Assembly (NCBI RefSeq): GCF_000426865.1
Contig: NZ_AUGE01000026.1
Location: 1 to 61,221 of the forward strand
Length of the DNA: 61,221 nucleotides
Reading direction: 5' to 3'
Origin: Citrifermentans bremense R1
GTDB taxonomy: Bacteria > Desulfobacterota > Desulfuromonadia > Geobacterales > Geobacteraceae
The position numbers were made by a program, and so were the translations under genes. Shown piece after piece: positions 9,684-17,865 of this stretch (position 1 is the stretch's first letter; each line of letters begins with the position of its first letter). A model generated the notes under the pieces. The model did not search any database and was not told the DNA's origin. It saw only the letters and a program-made list of their open reading frames with translations.

Positions 9684-10658
9684 TTATTTCCGGAAGTTGC
9701 CCTGGTTCTCCCGGAACCACTGGTAAGACTTGGCGATGCCGTCCTTCAGTGTCACCTTCGCTTCCCATCCCAGCACCTTCATCCGGGATACCTCTTGCAG
9801 CTTTCTCGGGGTACCGTCGGGCTTGCTGGTGTCGAAGATAAGCTGCCCCTCAAAGCCGACTATCTCGCGCACAGTTTCCGCCAGCTCCCTTATGGTGACG
9901 TCGACGCCGGTGCCGAGGTTCACGAAACAGGGCTTCGGGTAGGTGGTGAGTTCTTCGGTTATGGTGCTGTCCGGCAGATTCATGAGGTGGAGGCAGGCCT
10001 CAGCCATGTCGTCCACGTACAAGAATTCGCGGCGCGGGGTGCCGGTCCCCCAGACCACGACCTCCGGCTGTCGCTGCTCCCTTGCTTCGTGGAACCTGCG
10101 GATCAACGCGGGGAGCACGTGGGAGTTGGCCAGGTCGAAGTTGTCCCCGGGGCCGTACAGGTTGGTCGGCATTACCGCGATGAACTTGGTGCCGTACTGG
10201 CGGTTGTAGGCTTCGCACATCTTGAGGCCGGCGATCTTGGCGATGGCGTAGGGCTCGTTGGTCGGCTCAAGCGGCCCGGTCAAAAGGTGCTCCTCTCGCA
10301 TCGGCTGCGGCGCGTGCTTTGGGTAGATGCAGGAGGAGCCAAGGAAGAGCAGGCGCTTCACACCGTTTAAGTGAGCCTGGTGGATCACGTTGTTCTGGAT
10401 TACCAGGTTCTGGTAGATGAAGTCGGCAGGGTAGGTGTTGTTGGCGTGTATCCCTCCCACCTTGGCCGCGGCCAGTACGACATACTCCGGTTTTTCGCTT
10501 TCGAAGAAGGCCTTGACCCCGATGTGGTCGGTGAGGTCGAGCCGCTTTTTCTCCGGGGTGAGGAGATTGCGATAACCGGCGCTTTTGAGGCTGCGTGTCA
10601 GCGCGGAACCGACAAGCCCTTTGGAGCCTGCGATAAAAATCTTGGCGTTGGTATTCAT
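9684..10658 (-). CDS. fcl: GDP-L-fucose synthase
   Basis: The protein has 324 aa from the ATG at 10658; longer in-frame starts run into the upstream gene and lack family similarity. It epimerises and reduces GDP-4-keto-6-deoxymannose to GDP-L-fucose. Features are the NADP-binding '[12 protein letters not shown]', the substrate motif '[14 protein letters not shown]', and the SDR Tyr/Lys pair in '[17 protein letters not shown]'. It lies 23 bp after gmd and upstream of manB, consistent with one operon. Confidence 0.94.
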   Translation of the reverse strand: MNTNAKIFIAGSKGLVGSALTRSLKSAGYRNLLTPEKKRLDLTDHIGVKAFFESEKPEYVVLAAAKVGGIHANNTYPADFIYQNLVIQNNVIHQAHLNGVKRLLFLGSSCIYPKHAPQPMREEHLLTGPLEPTNEPYAIAKIAGLKMCEAYNRQYGTKFIAVMPTNLYGPGDNFDLANSHVLPALIRRFHEAREQRQPEVVVWGTGTPRREFLYVDDMAEACLHLMNLPDSTITEELTTYPKPCFVNLGTGVDVTIRELAETVREIVGFEGQLIFDTSKPDGTPRKLQEVSRMKVLGWEAKVTLKDGIAKSYQWFRENQGNFRK

Positions 10659-10681
10659 ATTGGAACTGACGGTCCTCGCTG

Positions 10682-11821
10682 CTACTCGTGATAGCTGTAG
10701 GTGCTGAAGCCGTGATGCTTGCAGAGCTCGTCGCGGCGCGCTTCCTCCAGATCCGAATGCACCATTTCGGCCACCAGTTCCTCGAACGTGGTCTTCGGAA
10801 CCCACCCTAGTTTCTGCCGTGCCTTGCTCGGGTCTCCCAAGAGGGTTTCCACTTCGGTCGGCCTGAAGTAGCGGCGATCCACTTTCACAATGGTCTGTCC
10901 CACTTGCAGGTGGCCGGCGGCGCCCCCCTCGGTCTTGGTGCCGTGGCTGTCTATGGACGCAACGATGCCGATCTCGTTGACGCCTTCGCCCTCCCAGCGC
11001 ATGCCGATGCCGACCCCCTTGGCCGCTTCTTCAACCATCTGCCGGACGGAAAACTGCTTACCCGTGGCGATGACGAAATCATCCGGCTCATCCTGCTGCA
11101 GCATGAGCCATTGCATCTCGACGTAATCGCGGGCGTGCCCCCAGTCGCGCAAGGCGCTCAGGTTGCCGAGGTAGAGGCAGCTCTGCAGCCCAAGGGAGAT
11201 GCGGGCTATGGCACGGGTGATCTTCCTGGTGACGAAGGTCTCTCCCCTGATCGGGGACTCGTGGTTGAAGAGGATGCCGTTGCAGGCGTACATGCCGAAA
11301 GCTTCACGGTAGTTGACCGTGATCCAGTAGGCGTAAAGCTTCGCAACCGCGTAGGGGGAGCGGGGGTAGAAGGGGGTTTTTTCCGATTGAGGCACTTCCT
11401 GCACCAACCCGTAGAGTTCGCTGGTGGAGGCCTGGTAGAACCTGGTCTTTTTCTCCAGCCCAAGGATCCGGATCGCTTCCAGTATCCGCAGCGTCCCGAG
11501 CCCGTCGGCGTTTGCCGTGTACTCGGGGGTCTCGAAGGAAACGGCGACGTGCGACATTGCGGCCAGGTTGTAGATCTCGTCGGGCTGCACCTGCTGAATG
11601 ATCCTGATCAGGTTGGTGGAGTCGGTCAGGTCGCCGTAGTGGAGGATGAAGTCGCGGTTCTCGATGTGCGGATCCTGGTACAGGTGGTCGATCCGGTCCG
11701 TATTGAAGAGCGAGGCGCGGCGCTTGATGCCGTGCACGACGTAACCCTTTTTGAGCAGGAATTCGGCGAGGTATGCACCGTCTTGTCCGGTAACGCCTGT
11801 GATAAGAGCTACTTTTGCCAT
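10682..11821 (-). CDS. gmd: GDP-mannose 4,6-dehydratase
   Basis: The protein has 379 aa, usual for Gmd. It dehydrates GDP-mannose to GDP-4-keto-6-deoxymannose, the first step to GDP-fucose. It has the Rossmann motif '[20 protein letters not shown]', the catalytic triad region '[16 protein letters not shown]', the active '[15 protein letters not shown]' (YxxxK) and '[20 protein letters not shown]'. It is the first gene of the minus-strand operon, with AGGAG just upstream. Confidence 0.95.
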   Translation of the reverse strand: MAKVALITGVTGQDGAYLAEFLLKKGYVVHGIKRRASLFNTDRIDHLYQDPHIENRDFILHYGDLTDSTNLIRIIQQVQPDEIYNLAAMSHVAVSFETPEYTANADGLGTLRILEAIRILGLEKKTRFYQASTSELYGLVQEVPQSEKTPFYPRSPYAVAKLYAYWITVNYREAFGMYACNGILFNHESPIRGETFVTRKITRAIARISLGLQSCLYLGNLSALRDWGHARDYVEMQWLMLQQDEPDDFVIATGKQFSVRQMVEEAAKGVGIGMRWEGEGVNEIGIVASIDSHGTKTEGGAAGHLQVGQTIVKVDRRYFRPTEVETLLGDPSKARQKLGWVPKTTFEELVAEMVHSDLEEARRDELCKHHGFSTYSYHE

Positions 11822-12265
11822 GTAACTATCTCCTCTTTTGTTCCGTCGAAGTTCCTGAAGCCGTTCTCGGCCGCACGGCCATGCTTGAACCGCTGCGGGA
11901 GATGCCTCTGTCTGAGCCGATCCGGCCCCGCCCCTGTTTGGGGGACCAAGGGGACCGACAAGGGGGCAGCCGAAACCGCGGCAGGGGTGGGTAGCGTCCG
12001 GGAAAACCCTCGTGAAGAAGCGCTGGATGGGCCGGCGGCAGGGTGGGATCCTGTGCCGAAGGCGACAGATATTAGTAGTTTAATATGAGGTAAAAAGCAA
12101 CCAAAAAAGGAGCAGAGTGCCAGGGTTTACGCGGGATTACGCCGCTTTGCGGGGTGCGGCTGCATGCAAAAATGGAAGCGGAGCTTCGGTATGGCGATAT
12201 GCAAGGAACCAGCAGTTGCACGGCAGAGGGTTCCCAAACTGGAGCTTGGGAGTCAGGGGGGAAAG
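11822..12265. other. Region upstream of gmd without a recognisable gene
   Basis: About 440 bp. It should contain the gmd promoter. Open frames here are antisense or GC-driven and have no family features. I see no RNA gene. Confidence 0.35.
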
Positions 12266-12297
12266 GAAGGCCTCGATGGTTTCGCCACGAGGCCTTC
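12266..12297 (-). terminator. Stem-loop after a decayed gene
   Basis: A 10-bp stem GAAGGCCTCG / CGAGGCCTTC (12266-12275 and 12288-12297) lies 13 bp past the stop of the haem-containing remnant. It is followed on the minus strand by a short T-poor run, so its strength is uncertain. Confidence 0.55.
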
Positions 12298-12309
12298 ATG
12301 TTTAGGCAG

Positions 12310-12848
12310 CTATATGTCGGTGAATTCGGAGTCGACGTAGTTGCGGTAGCCGGTGGTGGTGTGGCAGCGGACGCAGTCGTCTTGCACTGTGTTCGCGGGG
12401 GAGGCCGGCGCCGAGGTTCCCATGGTCTTGAAGTCGAAGGTGGTAAGTGCGCCGGCGATCTGCGGTTTTCGTTATTTGGCGACAGGGCCACCAGAGAAGA
12501 TGATCTTGTCGAAGGTGCGATTGAGACTCTTGCTGACGAAGTTGGTCATCACGTTCCCCGGAAGGATGGCCATTTCATCGCCGACGTTGGCTTTCAAGCT
12601 AGAGACTGCCACCCAGGTCTTGTTGCCATCATGTTCCAGGCAGACATAGGTATATCCTCCTCCGCCGCCGGTGCGGCCGGTGCAGTCGGGGCTATGGCAC
12701 CTGCCGAGAAGGTGATCTTTTCAAAGGTGCGGTTCAAGGTTTTGCTGCTGAAGTTGGCCATCTGGGCCCCGGGGAGCAGTTGCACCTCCTGGCCGACCGA
12801 TACTTTCATTACGGGAGCCGCCACCCAGGTCTTCTGGCCGTCCTGCAC
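12310..12848 (-). pseudogene. Decayed exported protein with tandem 'GYTYV-LE-DG-K-WVA' domains and a haem c motif
   Basis: On the minus strand, 12848-12650 reads 'QDGQKTWVAAPVMKVSVGQ' to 'LNRTFEKITFSAGA'. After a frame change near 12650-12660 a second copy reads 'GGYTYVCLEHDGNKTWVAV' to 'LNRTFDKIIFSGGPVAK' and stops at 12472. In the same frame beyond that stop comes 'TTFDFKTMGTSAPAS' and a CVRCH haem motif, ending at 12310. Each copy resembles the first domain of the protein at 7365-8099. One frameshift, one in-frame stop and no intact start or signal peptide suggest a pseudogene. The last part could be a separate cytochrome remnant. Confidence 0.6.
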
Positions 12849-12936
12849 CGGCCCTCAAGAAAGATCCTGAATCCCATGATTGCGGATCTGGCGCGCCACT
12901 TTATGGCCCAAGAAGGGTGGACGGGGTGGTGGGAAG

Positions 12937-13296
12937 TTATACGTATTTCTCCACCAGTTCCTCGATGATCTCGCCGATGGTGGTTCTACGGTACGCCGAG
13001 GCTATCTTTAGCTTCAGGTGCAGGTCCTGCCTGATGTTGGCGGTGAGGCGCACATCCCCCTCGGGAACGAGGCCAGAGACAGCCTTCACCGGCACCTTTG
13101 CCTGCTCTTTCTTGCGGGACGCCCTTTTCTCCGGTCTCTCACGGCGGACGGCAGCGGGGCTGTCGGCCGGCTTTGCTGCGGGGCGGTGGCGTGGGCGGGG
13201 TTCGGGCTGCGGCGGGGTCACCGGGGCTGCGAGCGGCTTTTCGGGCAGGAGTTCTCCCGATTCGAACAATCCCATCTGGTTTTCGGTATCCGACAT
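12937..13296 (-). CDS. Ribbon-helix-helix-type DNA-binding protein
   Basis: The protein has 119 aa and its ATG is preceded by GAGGGGG. Residues 1-75 are Pro/Arg/Lys-rich and look disordered. The C-terminal ~40 residues ('DVRLTANIRQDLHLKLKIAS', ending 'IGEIIEELVEKYV') fit a ribbon-helix-helix fold like ParG or CopG. It could regulate transcription or take part in DNA partition; no target is visible. It is monocistronic next to tRNA-Arg. Confidence 0.75.
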   Translation of the reverse strand: MSDTENQMGLFESGELLPEKPLAAPVTPPQPEPRPRHRPAAKPADSPAAVRRERPEKRASRKKEQAKVPVKAVSGLVPEGDVRLTANIRQDLHLKLKIASAYRRTTIGEIIEELVEKYV

Positions 13297-13408
13297 GCTG
13301 CCCCCTCAACTGTTTTGATCGCCGCGCACTATACCAACTCAGGCCTGGTCCGGGCAACCGTTTTCAGGCTTTACAAAGGAATCGTTAATGATGTATCTTT
13401 CGGCGCGT

Positions 13409-13485
13409 GCGTCCGTAGCTCAGCCGGATAGAGCAGCAGGCTTCGAACCTGCGGGTCGGGAGTTCGAACCTCTCCGGGCGTGCCA
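13409..13485 (+). tRNA. tRNA-Arg (anticodon UCG)
   Basis: The 77-nt cloverleaf has acceptor stem GCGTCCG pairing with CGGGCGT, discriminator G and encoded CCA. The D-arm is GTAGCTCAGCCGGATAGAGC, the anticodon loop is CTTCGAA with UCG (decodes CGA), and the T-loop is GTTCGAACC. No integration scar is seen here. Confidence 0.95.
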
Positions 13486-13486
13486 G

Positions 13487-13678
13487 TTACTTCTTCTTCA
13501 GCTCGGCCTTTCTTCCTTCGTGCCAGATGCTGCCGCTCATGATGTACAGCGCACTCCCCTTGGAGCCGCTGTAGCCGATGCGCCAGCACCTGTTCTCCAC
13601 CGTAGCGAATTGTTCCACGGGGTACCTGGGACCCGTCGCGGCTACCCATTTCCCCTTTTCCCTCCATATGAGTTCCAT
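13487..13678 (-). CDS. Hypothetical small protein
   Basis: The protein has 63 aa, is Trp/Gly-rich ('MELIWREKGKWVAATGPRYP', 'GYSGSKGSALYIMSGSIWHE') and has a Lys-rich tail. It lies head-on to the tRNA-Arg, its stop one base past the tRNA 3' end. There is no clear ribosome site. The amino-acid composition looks like a real protein, but I do not recognise a family. Confidence 0.4.
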   Translation of the reverse strand: MELIWREKGKWVAATGPRYPVEQFATVENRCWRIGYSGSKGSALYIMSGSIWHEGRKAELKKK

Positions 13679-14055
13679 CTGCAGCTGCCGTTGGCTTCGA
13701 TGCGCATTAGCCCTGCCGCAGTTGCGGAGCTGACATGGAGGATGTCCTACTCAGCTAGCCCGCTGGTGTGGCAGAGAAAACTGTATCAAGAGGGATTTTG
13801 CCGAAAAAGTGCTGTCATCCGGTTGATTGGAATGGGTCGGCGCTTGGGTGCCAATCCGGCAGACAATAACCCGATTCGCGTGGTATTGGCAAAGACAAAA
13901 TGCCTTCTGTGGCAGTGGCCCACGCCGTTGCTGATTGACAGTTGTGAGTGCGTCTTTAGAATTGTCCAATTGTGGCAGGGGCAGTACGCAGAAGTGCCTG
14001 AAGCAGCGCTGGTAGCATCAATGGCAGCATCACCAAATTAGCTAGGGAGTGTAAG
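13679..14055. other. Region without a confident gene
   Basis: A plus-strand frame stays open to 14041 but has no ribosome site or recognisable sequence. Otherwise I see nothing here apart from the probable promoter of the small gene at 14056. Confidence 0.35.
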
Positions 14056-14232
14056 ATGAATCCTGACCTTGCGAAATTGACTCCGGGGCAAAAGCTTATG
14101 AAGCAGGCGATACACGAGATAGATGATTATTTCGGAGAGGGTGTGGCTTTCAAGAACATCGAGTTTCTTGGTGGATACATGCAGACATTGGCCATTTTGG
14201 AACTGAAGGAAACCCTGAGGAACAAGCTCTAA
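14056..14232 (+). CDS. Small hypothetical protein (58 aa)
   Basis: An ATG with AGGGA about 8 bases upstream opens a 58-residue frame: 'MNPDLAKLTPGQKLMKQAIH' through to '..ELKETLRNKL'. The helical, charged composition and ribosome site suggest a real small cytoplasmic protein. There is no family assignment. It is convergent with the histidine kinase gene. Confidence 0.55.
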   Translation: MNPDLAKLTPGQKLMKQAIHEIDDYFGEGVAFKNIEFLGGYMQTLAILELKETLRNKL

Positions 14233-14269
14233 AGCTAAAGGCGAGCCCGGCGGTAATTTGCTGCTTCCT

Positions 14270-15835
14270 CTAGGGCGACTGGGTTAGTCCCTTCGGGAGC
14301 GAGAACCAGAAGGTCGCTCCGCCATCGACTGCGCCCTCAGCCCAGACCCTGCCGCCGTGTCGCAGTACGATCCGCTGCACGATAGCCAGCCCGACCCCGG
14401 TTCCCTCGAACTCCTCATTGGCATGCAGACGCTGGAAAAGGCCGAAAAGCTTGCTCGCGTAAGCCTCGTCGAACCCGACCCCGTTGTCCCTTACAAAGAT
14501 CTCTGTTTCCTGCTCCCGGTCGATGGCGCCAATGGCGATTTTTGCTTCTTCCCGCGACCGGGTGAACTTGACCGCGTTGCCGATGAGGTTGATGAGAACC
14601 TGACGCAGCATTGCTGCATCCCCTAGCACGATGGGGAGCGTGGCTACGTCCCATTGGATCTCCCTCTCTTTGCTATCGCTTTCCAGGTCGTTCACTATCT
14701 CTCTCACCAGCAGCCCCAGGTCCACCCACCCCTTCATCATTTCGCTGCGCCCCATGCGCGAGAAGGCCAGCAGGTCGTCGATCAGCAACCCCATCTTGTT
14801 GGCCGCCTCGCTGATTACCTCCAGATAGTGGCGGCTCTTCTCGTCCAGCACGTTCCCGGCCTTGGCGTTCAACAGGTCCACGAACCCGATGATGTGGCGC
14901 AGCGGGGCCCGCAGGTCGTGGGAAACCGAGTAGCTGAACGATTCCAGCTCCTTGTTGCTTGCCCCCAACTGCTCGAGCTGGTTTCTCAGGGCAAGGTTCA
15001 GCTCCAGTATCTTCGCCTCACCTTGCCTTTGGCTGGTTATGTCTCGGATCACGGCGAAGACCCAGGCCCCGTCCGGTGTCTCGATGGGGTTTAGCATGAT
15101 GTCCACCGGGATCTCGTGACCATCCTTGTGGCGGCCGTACAGTTCGAGGCCGATCCCCATCTTGCGGGCGCGCGGGTCGGCGAAATAGTTGCGCCGGTGC
15201 TGACGATGGTGCTTGTGATAACGCTCCGGGACCAAGAGCTCGATGCGCTGCCCCAGCATCTCCTCCCGCATGTAGCCGAAGGTGATCTCCGCCTGCTGGT
15301 TCGTCCTGCGGATGACACCGTTGTCGTCGACCACTACGATGCCGTCCGGAGCCGTCTCGAAGAGCCGCTCCAGCATGTTGCGGCTTTTCACCAGCGCCTC
15401 GTCAGAGGCGCGTTTCTCCGTGTTGTCGTGTGCGATCAGCGCAAATCCGGCGAGGTTTTCTCCCTGATCGTAGATCGCGGTGAGCGTGATTGCAGCCCAG
15501 AAGCGGCTACCGTCTTTTTTCAGCCGCCACCCCTGCAGGTCCAGGCTCCCCAGCGAGCGTGCAATGGCGAGCTCCCTTTCTGGCGCCCCAGAACGCAGTT
15601 CCTCCTTGGGATGGAGCAGCGAGAAATGCTTTCCGATTACCTCGCTACCCCGATACTTGGCGATCTGCTCGGCCCCTGCGTTCCACGAGGAGATGTTTCC
15701 CTGCGGATCCAAAAGCGCCACGGCGTACTCCTTCACCTGCTCCACCATCAGCCGGAAGGGAAGCTCCCCCCGCTGTTGCCCGGGCTCCTGCTGGTTGCGC
15801 ACCCCTGAATTGGCATTGCGATCTTTATCGGTCAT
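14270..15835 (-). CDS. PAS-domain sensor histidine kinase
   Basis: The protein has 521 aa and no membrane segment, so it is cytoplasmic. Two PAS domains lie at ~28-145 and ~155-270 (PAC-like 'HDNTEKR' and 'VIRDITSQR'). A short coiled coil and a HisKA domain follow, with phospho-acceptor His306 in 'SVSHDLRAPLRH'. The HATPase_c domain has N-box 'NLIGNAVKFT', G1 'DNGVGFD' and G2 'GTGVGLAI'. No response regulator is adjacent, so the partner is unknown; the arrangement resembles bacteriophytochrome-like or orphan hybrid-pathway kinases. Confidence 0.92.
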   Translation of the reverse strand: MTDKDRNANSGVRNQQEPGQQRGELPFRLMVEQVKEYAVALLDPQGNISSWNAGAEQIAKYRGSEVIGKHFSLLHPKEELRSGAPERELAIARSLGSLDLQGWRLKKDGSRFWAAITLTAIYDQGENLAGFALIAHDNTEKRASDEALVKSRNMLERLFETAPDGIVVVDDNGVIRRTNQQAEITFGYMREEMLGQRIELLVPERYHKHHRQHRRNYFADPRARKMGIGLELYGRHKDGHEIPVDIMLNPIETPDGAWVFAVIRDITSQRQGEAKILELNLALRNQLEQLGASNKELESFSYSVSHDLRAPLRHIIGFVDLLNAKAGNVLDEKSRHYLEVISEAANKMGLLIDDLLAFSRMGRSEMMKGWVDLGLLVREIVNDLESDSKEREIQWDVATLPIVLGDAAMLRQVLINLIGNAVKFTRSREEAKIAIGAIDREQETEIFVRDNGVGFDEAYASKLFGLFQRLHANEEFEGTGVGLAIVQRIVLRHGGRVWAEGAVDGGATFWFSLPKGLTQSP

Positions 15836-15854
15836 GGCTTTTTCCTGTCCCGCG

Positions 15855-16313
15855 TCAACGGGGAGCTACTACCCGCTCGAAGCTCTGCATCCATGGCGTC
15901 TCGTCGCGCTCCAATCCGTTTCCGCTGTCGCTGCCCCGGTACTTGTAGGTGAAGCGGAGCCTGTCGCCCGGCTTGACCGCCGTCGGCAGCCGCACCGAGA
16001 ATGGGGCGCTCTCGTCCAGCTTGAGATCGGTCGGTATGATGAAGCTCACCTCGCGCTGCAGCGGCTTTCCCTGCGGGTCAAGCAGTGCCACCCAGATCTC
16101 CAGGTCGCGCATCACGAAGTAGCGCACGTTTCGCACCACGCCGTCTATCGCCGTCCGGCCGTCCTCGACCCGGGTCTCCCACCCCATCGCCAGGTCGAAC
16201 TGCTGATAATGCTCCGGCAGTGCGTTCATCCGCTGGCGGTAGTCGGTAGCAGTCGTGGCGCAACCTCCTAACAGCGTTCCCAGTAATAAAAGTAACGCGA
16301 TCGTCATTCTCAT
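15855..16313 (-). CDS. Lipoprotein of the YcfL/DUF1425-like type
   Basis: The protein has 152 aa. The signal peptide ends in the lipobox L-G-G-C (residues 15-18). The mature domain 'AMGWETRVEDGRTAIDGVVR', 'VALLDPQGKPLQREVSF', 'GDRLRFTYKYRGSD' has the beta-sandwich pattern of small FxLYD/YcfL-like envelope lipoproteins. It starts about 20 bp from the histidine kinase gene end and may be transcribed with it. Its function is unknown. Confidence 0.7.
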   Translation of the reverse strand: MRMTIALLLLLGTLLGGCATTATDYRQRMNALPEHYQQFDLAMGWETRVEDGRTAIDGVVRNVRYFVMRDLEIWVALLDPQGKPLQREVSFIIPTDLKLDESAPFSVRLPTAVKPGDRLRFTYKYRGSDSGNGLERDETPWMQSFERVVAPR

Positions 16314-16367
16314 TTGAATGCCCCTCCGTTTGGCGAATCTAATTGTACGCGAGGAGCAGGAATTGAC

Positions 16368-16401
16368 AAAAAAAAGCTCCCCCGGCCAAGGCCAGGGGAG
16401 C
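16368..16401 (-). terminator. Rho-independent terminator
   Basis: Read on the minus strand, a 7-bp GCTCCCC / GGGGAGC stem (16376-16401) is followed by eight T. It terminates the Spy/CpxP-like gene. Confidence 0.88.
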
Positions 16402-16426
16402 GGTGAGGTGAGGTGAGGTGAGGTGA
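16402..16426. repeat. Five tandem copies of GGTGA
   Basis: Exact pentanucleotide repeat, five copies, between the terminator and the stop of the Spy-like gene. It is a likely slippage site; because it lies outside coding sequence, length change should be neutral except for the distance to the terminator. Confidence 0.95.
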
Positions 16427-16433
16427 GCGTTTG

Positions 16434-16970
16434 TTAAAAACCCTCTCCTTCCATACCGCCGTTCTCCAAGGGGACGGGCACCTTCGGAGCCACTCCCCTT
16501 TGCTCTCCGCGCTTTTTCTGGAGCACTTTCAGTTCGGCGGCCTGCGCCGGGGTGAGCAGCGCCAGGAACTGCTTCGCTGTCCGCGCCCTGCTCACCGCCA
16601 GGTCCGCCTGCAATGCCGCCACCTTGGCCGCCTGCTCCCTGATGGCGGCTTCGTCGGCGCTCCCCGAGCGTACCAGGTCCTGCATCTGGCTCCGCTCTGC
16701 CCTAAGGCTCTCCATCAGCGGCTTATGCTCGGCGCGGCTGCTCTTGAACAGCGATTTCGCCTGGGCCTGCTGCTGCTCGGTCAGTTTCAGCTCACGCGCC
16801 ATCTTCTTGAAAAAGTCGCCGCCCCGGTGCCCCTTTCTGTGCTTTTGATGCTGGCCGGCTTCGGGAGACGGATCCGTCCCGGTGTACCCGGCGAACGCGG
16901 TCTGGCCGCCAAAGGCGGCGGTTGCGGTGATGCAGGCAAGTAGGGCCAGTTTTCTCAGATCTCTTTTCAT
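16434..16970 (-). CDS. Spy/CpxP-like periplasmic protein (LTxxQ family)
   Basis: The protein has 178 aa. A signal peptide (MKRDLRKLALLACITATAAFG.. to AFA) is followed by a His/Lys-rich patch and a long helical domain. It contains 'LKLTEQQQAQAKSLFKSSRA' and a second 'LLTPAQAAELKVLQKK', the paired LTxxQ-like motifs of Spy, CpxP and ZraP. These act as periplasmic chaperones or metal/envelope-stress sensors. No two-component partner is adjacent. Confidence 0.82.
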   Translation of the reverse strand: MKRDLRKLALLACITATAAFGGQTAFAGYTGTDPSPEAGQHQKHRKGHRGGDFFKKMARELKLTEQQQAQAKSLFKSSRAEHKPLMESLRAERSQMQDLVRSGSADEAAIREQAAKVAALQADLAVSRARTAKQFLALLTPAQAAELKVLQKKRGEQRGVAPKVPVPLENGGMEGEGF

Positions 16971-17190
16971 GATGAGGCTCCTTTGGATGTGTTCTTAGGT
17001 GCGCTAGGCACGATATGGTATGAAAGGTAGCCGACAATTGAGGAGGCAAAGTGGAAGAAGTGTGGAAATGCTATCTGGCTTTCGCTGTGAGAGTGGTCTT
17101 TTCTTTTTTGCGGGAGCTGAACTTGATATCGGAGAAATCCATTGATAGAATGTGCTAACGCTTGCAACAATGATCTCTTAGGGGGGTGCC

Positions 17191-17394
17191 ATGAAAGTCC
17201 CGGTTGTGTTTGCAGATGAAAGACGCGGCTTGGTAAAGGCAGAAGATCTTCAGGAACTGATCGAGCAGGCTGCCATTGTCTCTTTCCTTCGCAGCGACGG
17301 CGAATGCGTTCAGATCGGTGCCGATGCTGTGAGAGGGATGGGGGGGAAGAAGTACCGCGGTCCAGAGCGCAGAGGCAACGTCCTTTTCTGCTGA
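17191..17394 (+). CDS. Small Geobacter-type hypothetical protein
   Basis: The protein has 67 aa and starts 7 bases after a GGGGGG ribosome site. It begins 'MKVPVVFADERRGLVKAEDL' and ends 'GKKYRGPERRGNVLFC'; the 'YRGPERR' tail recurs in small proteins of Geobacteraceae. A terminator follows. Its function is unknown. Confidence 0.7.
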   Translation: MKVPVVFADERRGLVKAEDLQELIEQAAIVSFLRSDGECVQIGADAVRGMGGKKYRGPERRGNVLFC

Positions 17395-17428
17395 TCGCGC
17401 AGTTTCTAGCAAGAGCCACCGGCGCTGA

Positions 17429-17461
17429 CCGAAGGCCGACCCTCATTTGGCCGGCCTTCGG
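17429..17461 (+). terminator. Stem-loop terminator
   Basis: A 10-bp stem CCGAAGGCCG / CGGCCTTCGG follows the small gene ending at 17394; the T-run after it is short (CGTTTC). Confidence 0.65.
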
Positions 17462-17802
17462 CGTTTCAGGGCGCCGTCCCCCCACCTGATTTACCCCGTT
17501 GTTGCCCCTCCCTTTTTTCCTCCCCCTTGATCCGTGTTATACGAATCGCGACAAATTTACAAATTTGCAAAACAGAGCACCTCCCTTTCGCATATCTGCG
17601 AATGCCTTTCGAGCGAGCATTAGCAGTGATCAACGTGCTGATATTACGGACGCATTGGCTGAAAGCCGGCGCAGTCTCAGCGGTACCGCTTTTTGCTGTT
17701 ATGCGAAAAATGGGGTAGGCGGTTACTTCCCCCGGCTTTCGCTTGGCATTGCAACTAGCTGTTTTTTCGTGTTTTTGCGGGATATACGAAACTTTAAAAC
17801 GT
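17462..17802. other. Long leader / promoter region of the MFS gene
   Basis: About 340 bp without a gene, AT-richer toward the right. It ends at a sigma-54 promoter match and is the natural place for activator (enhancer) sites. No clear paired palindrome stands out. Confidence 0.4.
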
Positions 17803-17818
17803 TGGTATGCAAGTTGCT
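17803..17818 (+). promoter_or_regulatory. Sigma-54 (-24/-12) promoter match
   Basis: TGGTATG-CAAG-TTGCT fits the TGGCACG-N4-TTGCW consensus, with the essential GG and GC correctly spaced. It lies 47 bp upstream of the transporter ATG at 17866, with GGAGG in between. Confidence 0.75.
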
Positions 17819-17865
17819 AACGTGAACGGTAAGAGCGGTCAATTCCAACATGGAGGTATAAAGGC

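Noticed and set aside
10904..12088. Long plus-strand open frame over gmd
   Set aside because: Antisense shadow of gmd extended by GC-rich codons; no ribosome site or family similarity.
13700..14041. Possible 113-aa plus-strand gene downstream of tRNA-Arg
   Set aside because: No ribosome site and no recognisable pattern; the frame is open by chance as far as I can tell.
16402..16426. CRISPR or other functional repeat array
   Set aside because: Only five 5-bp units without spacers; simple tandem slippage repeat. No CRISPR array was seen anywhere in the window.
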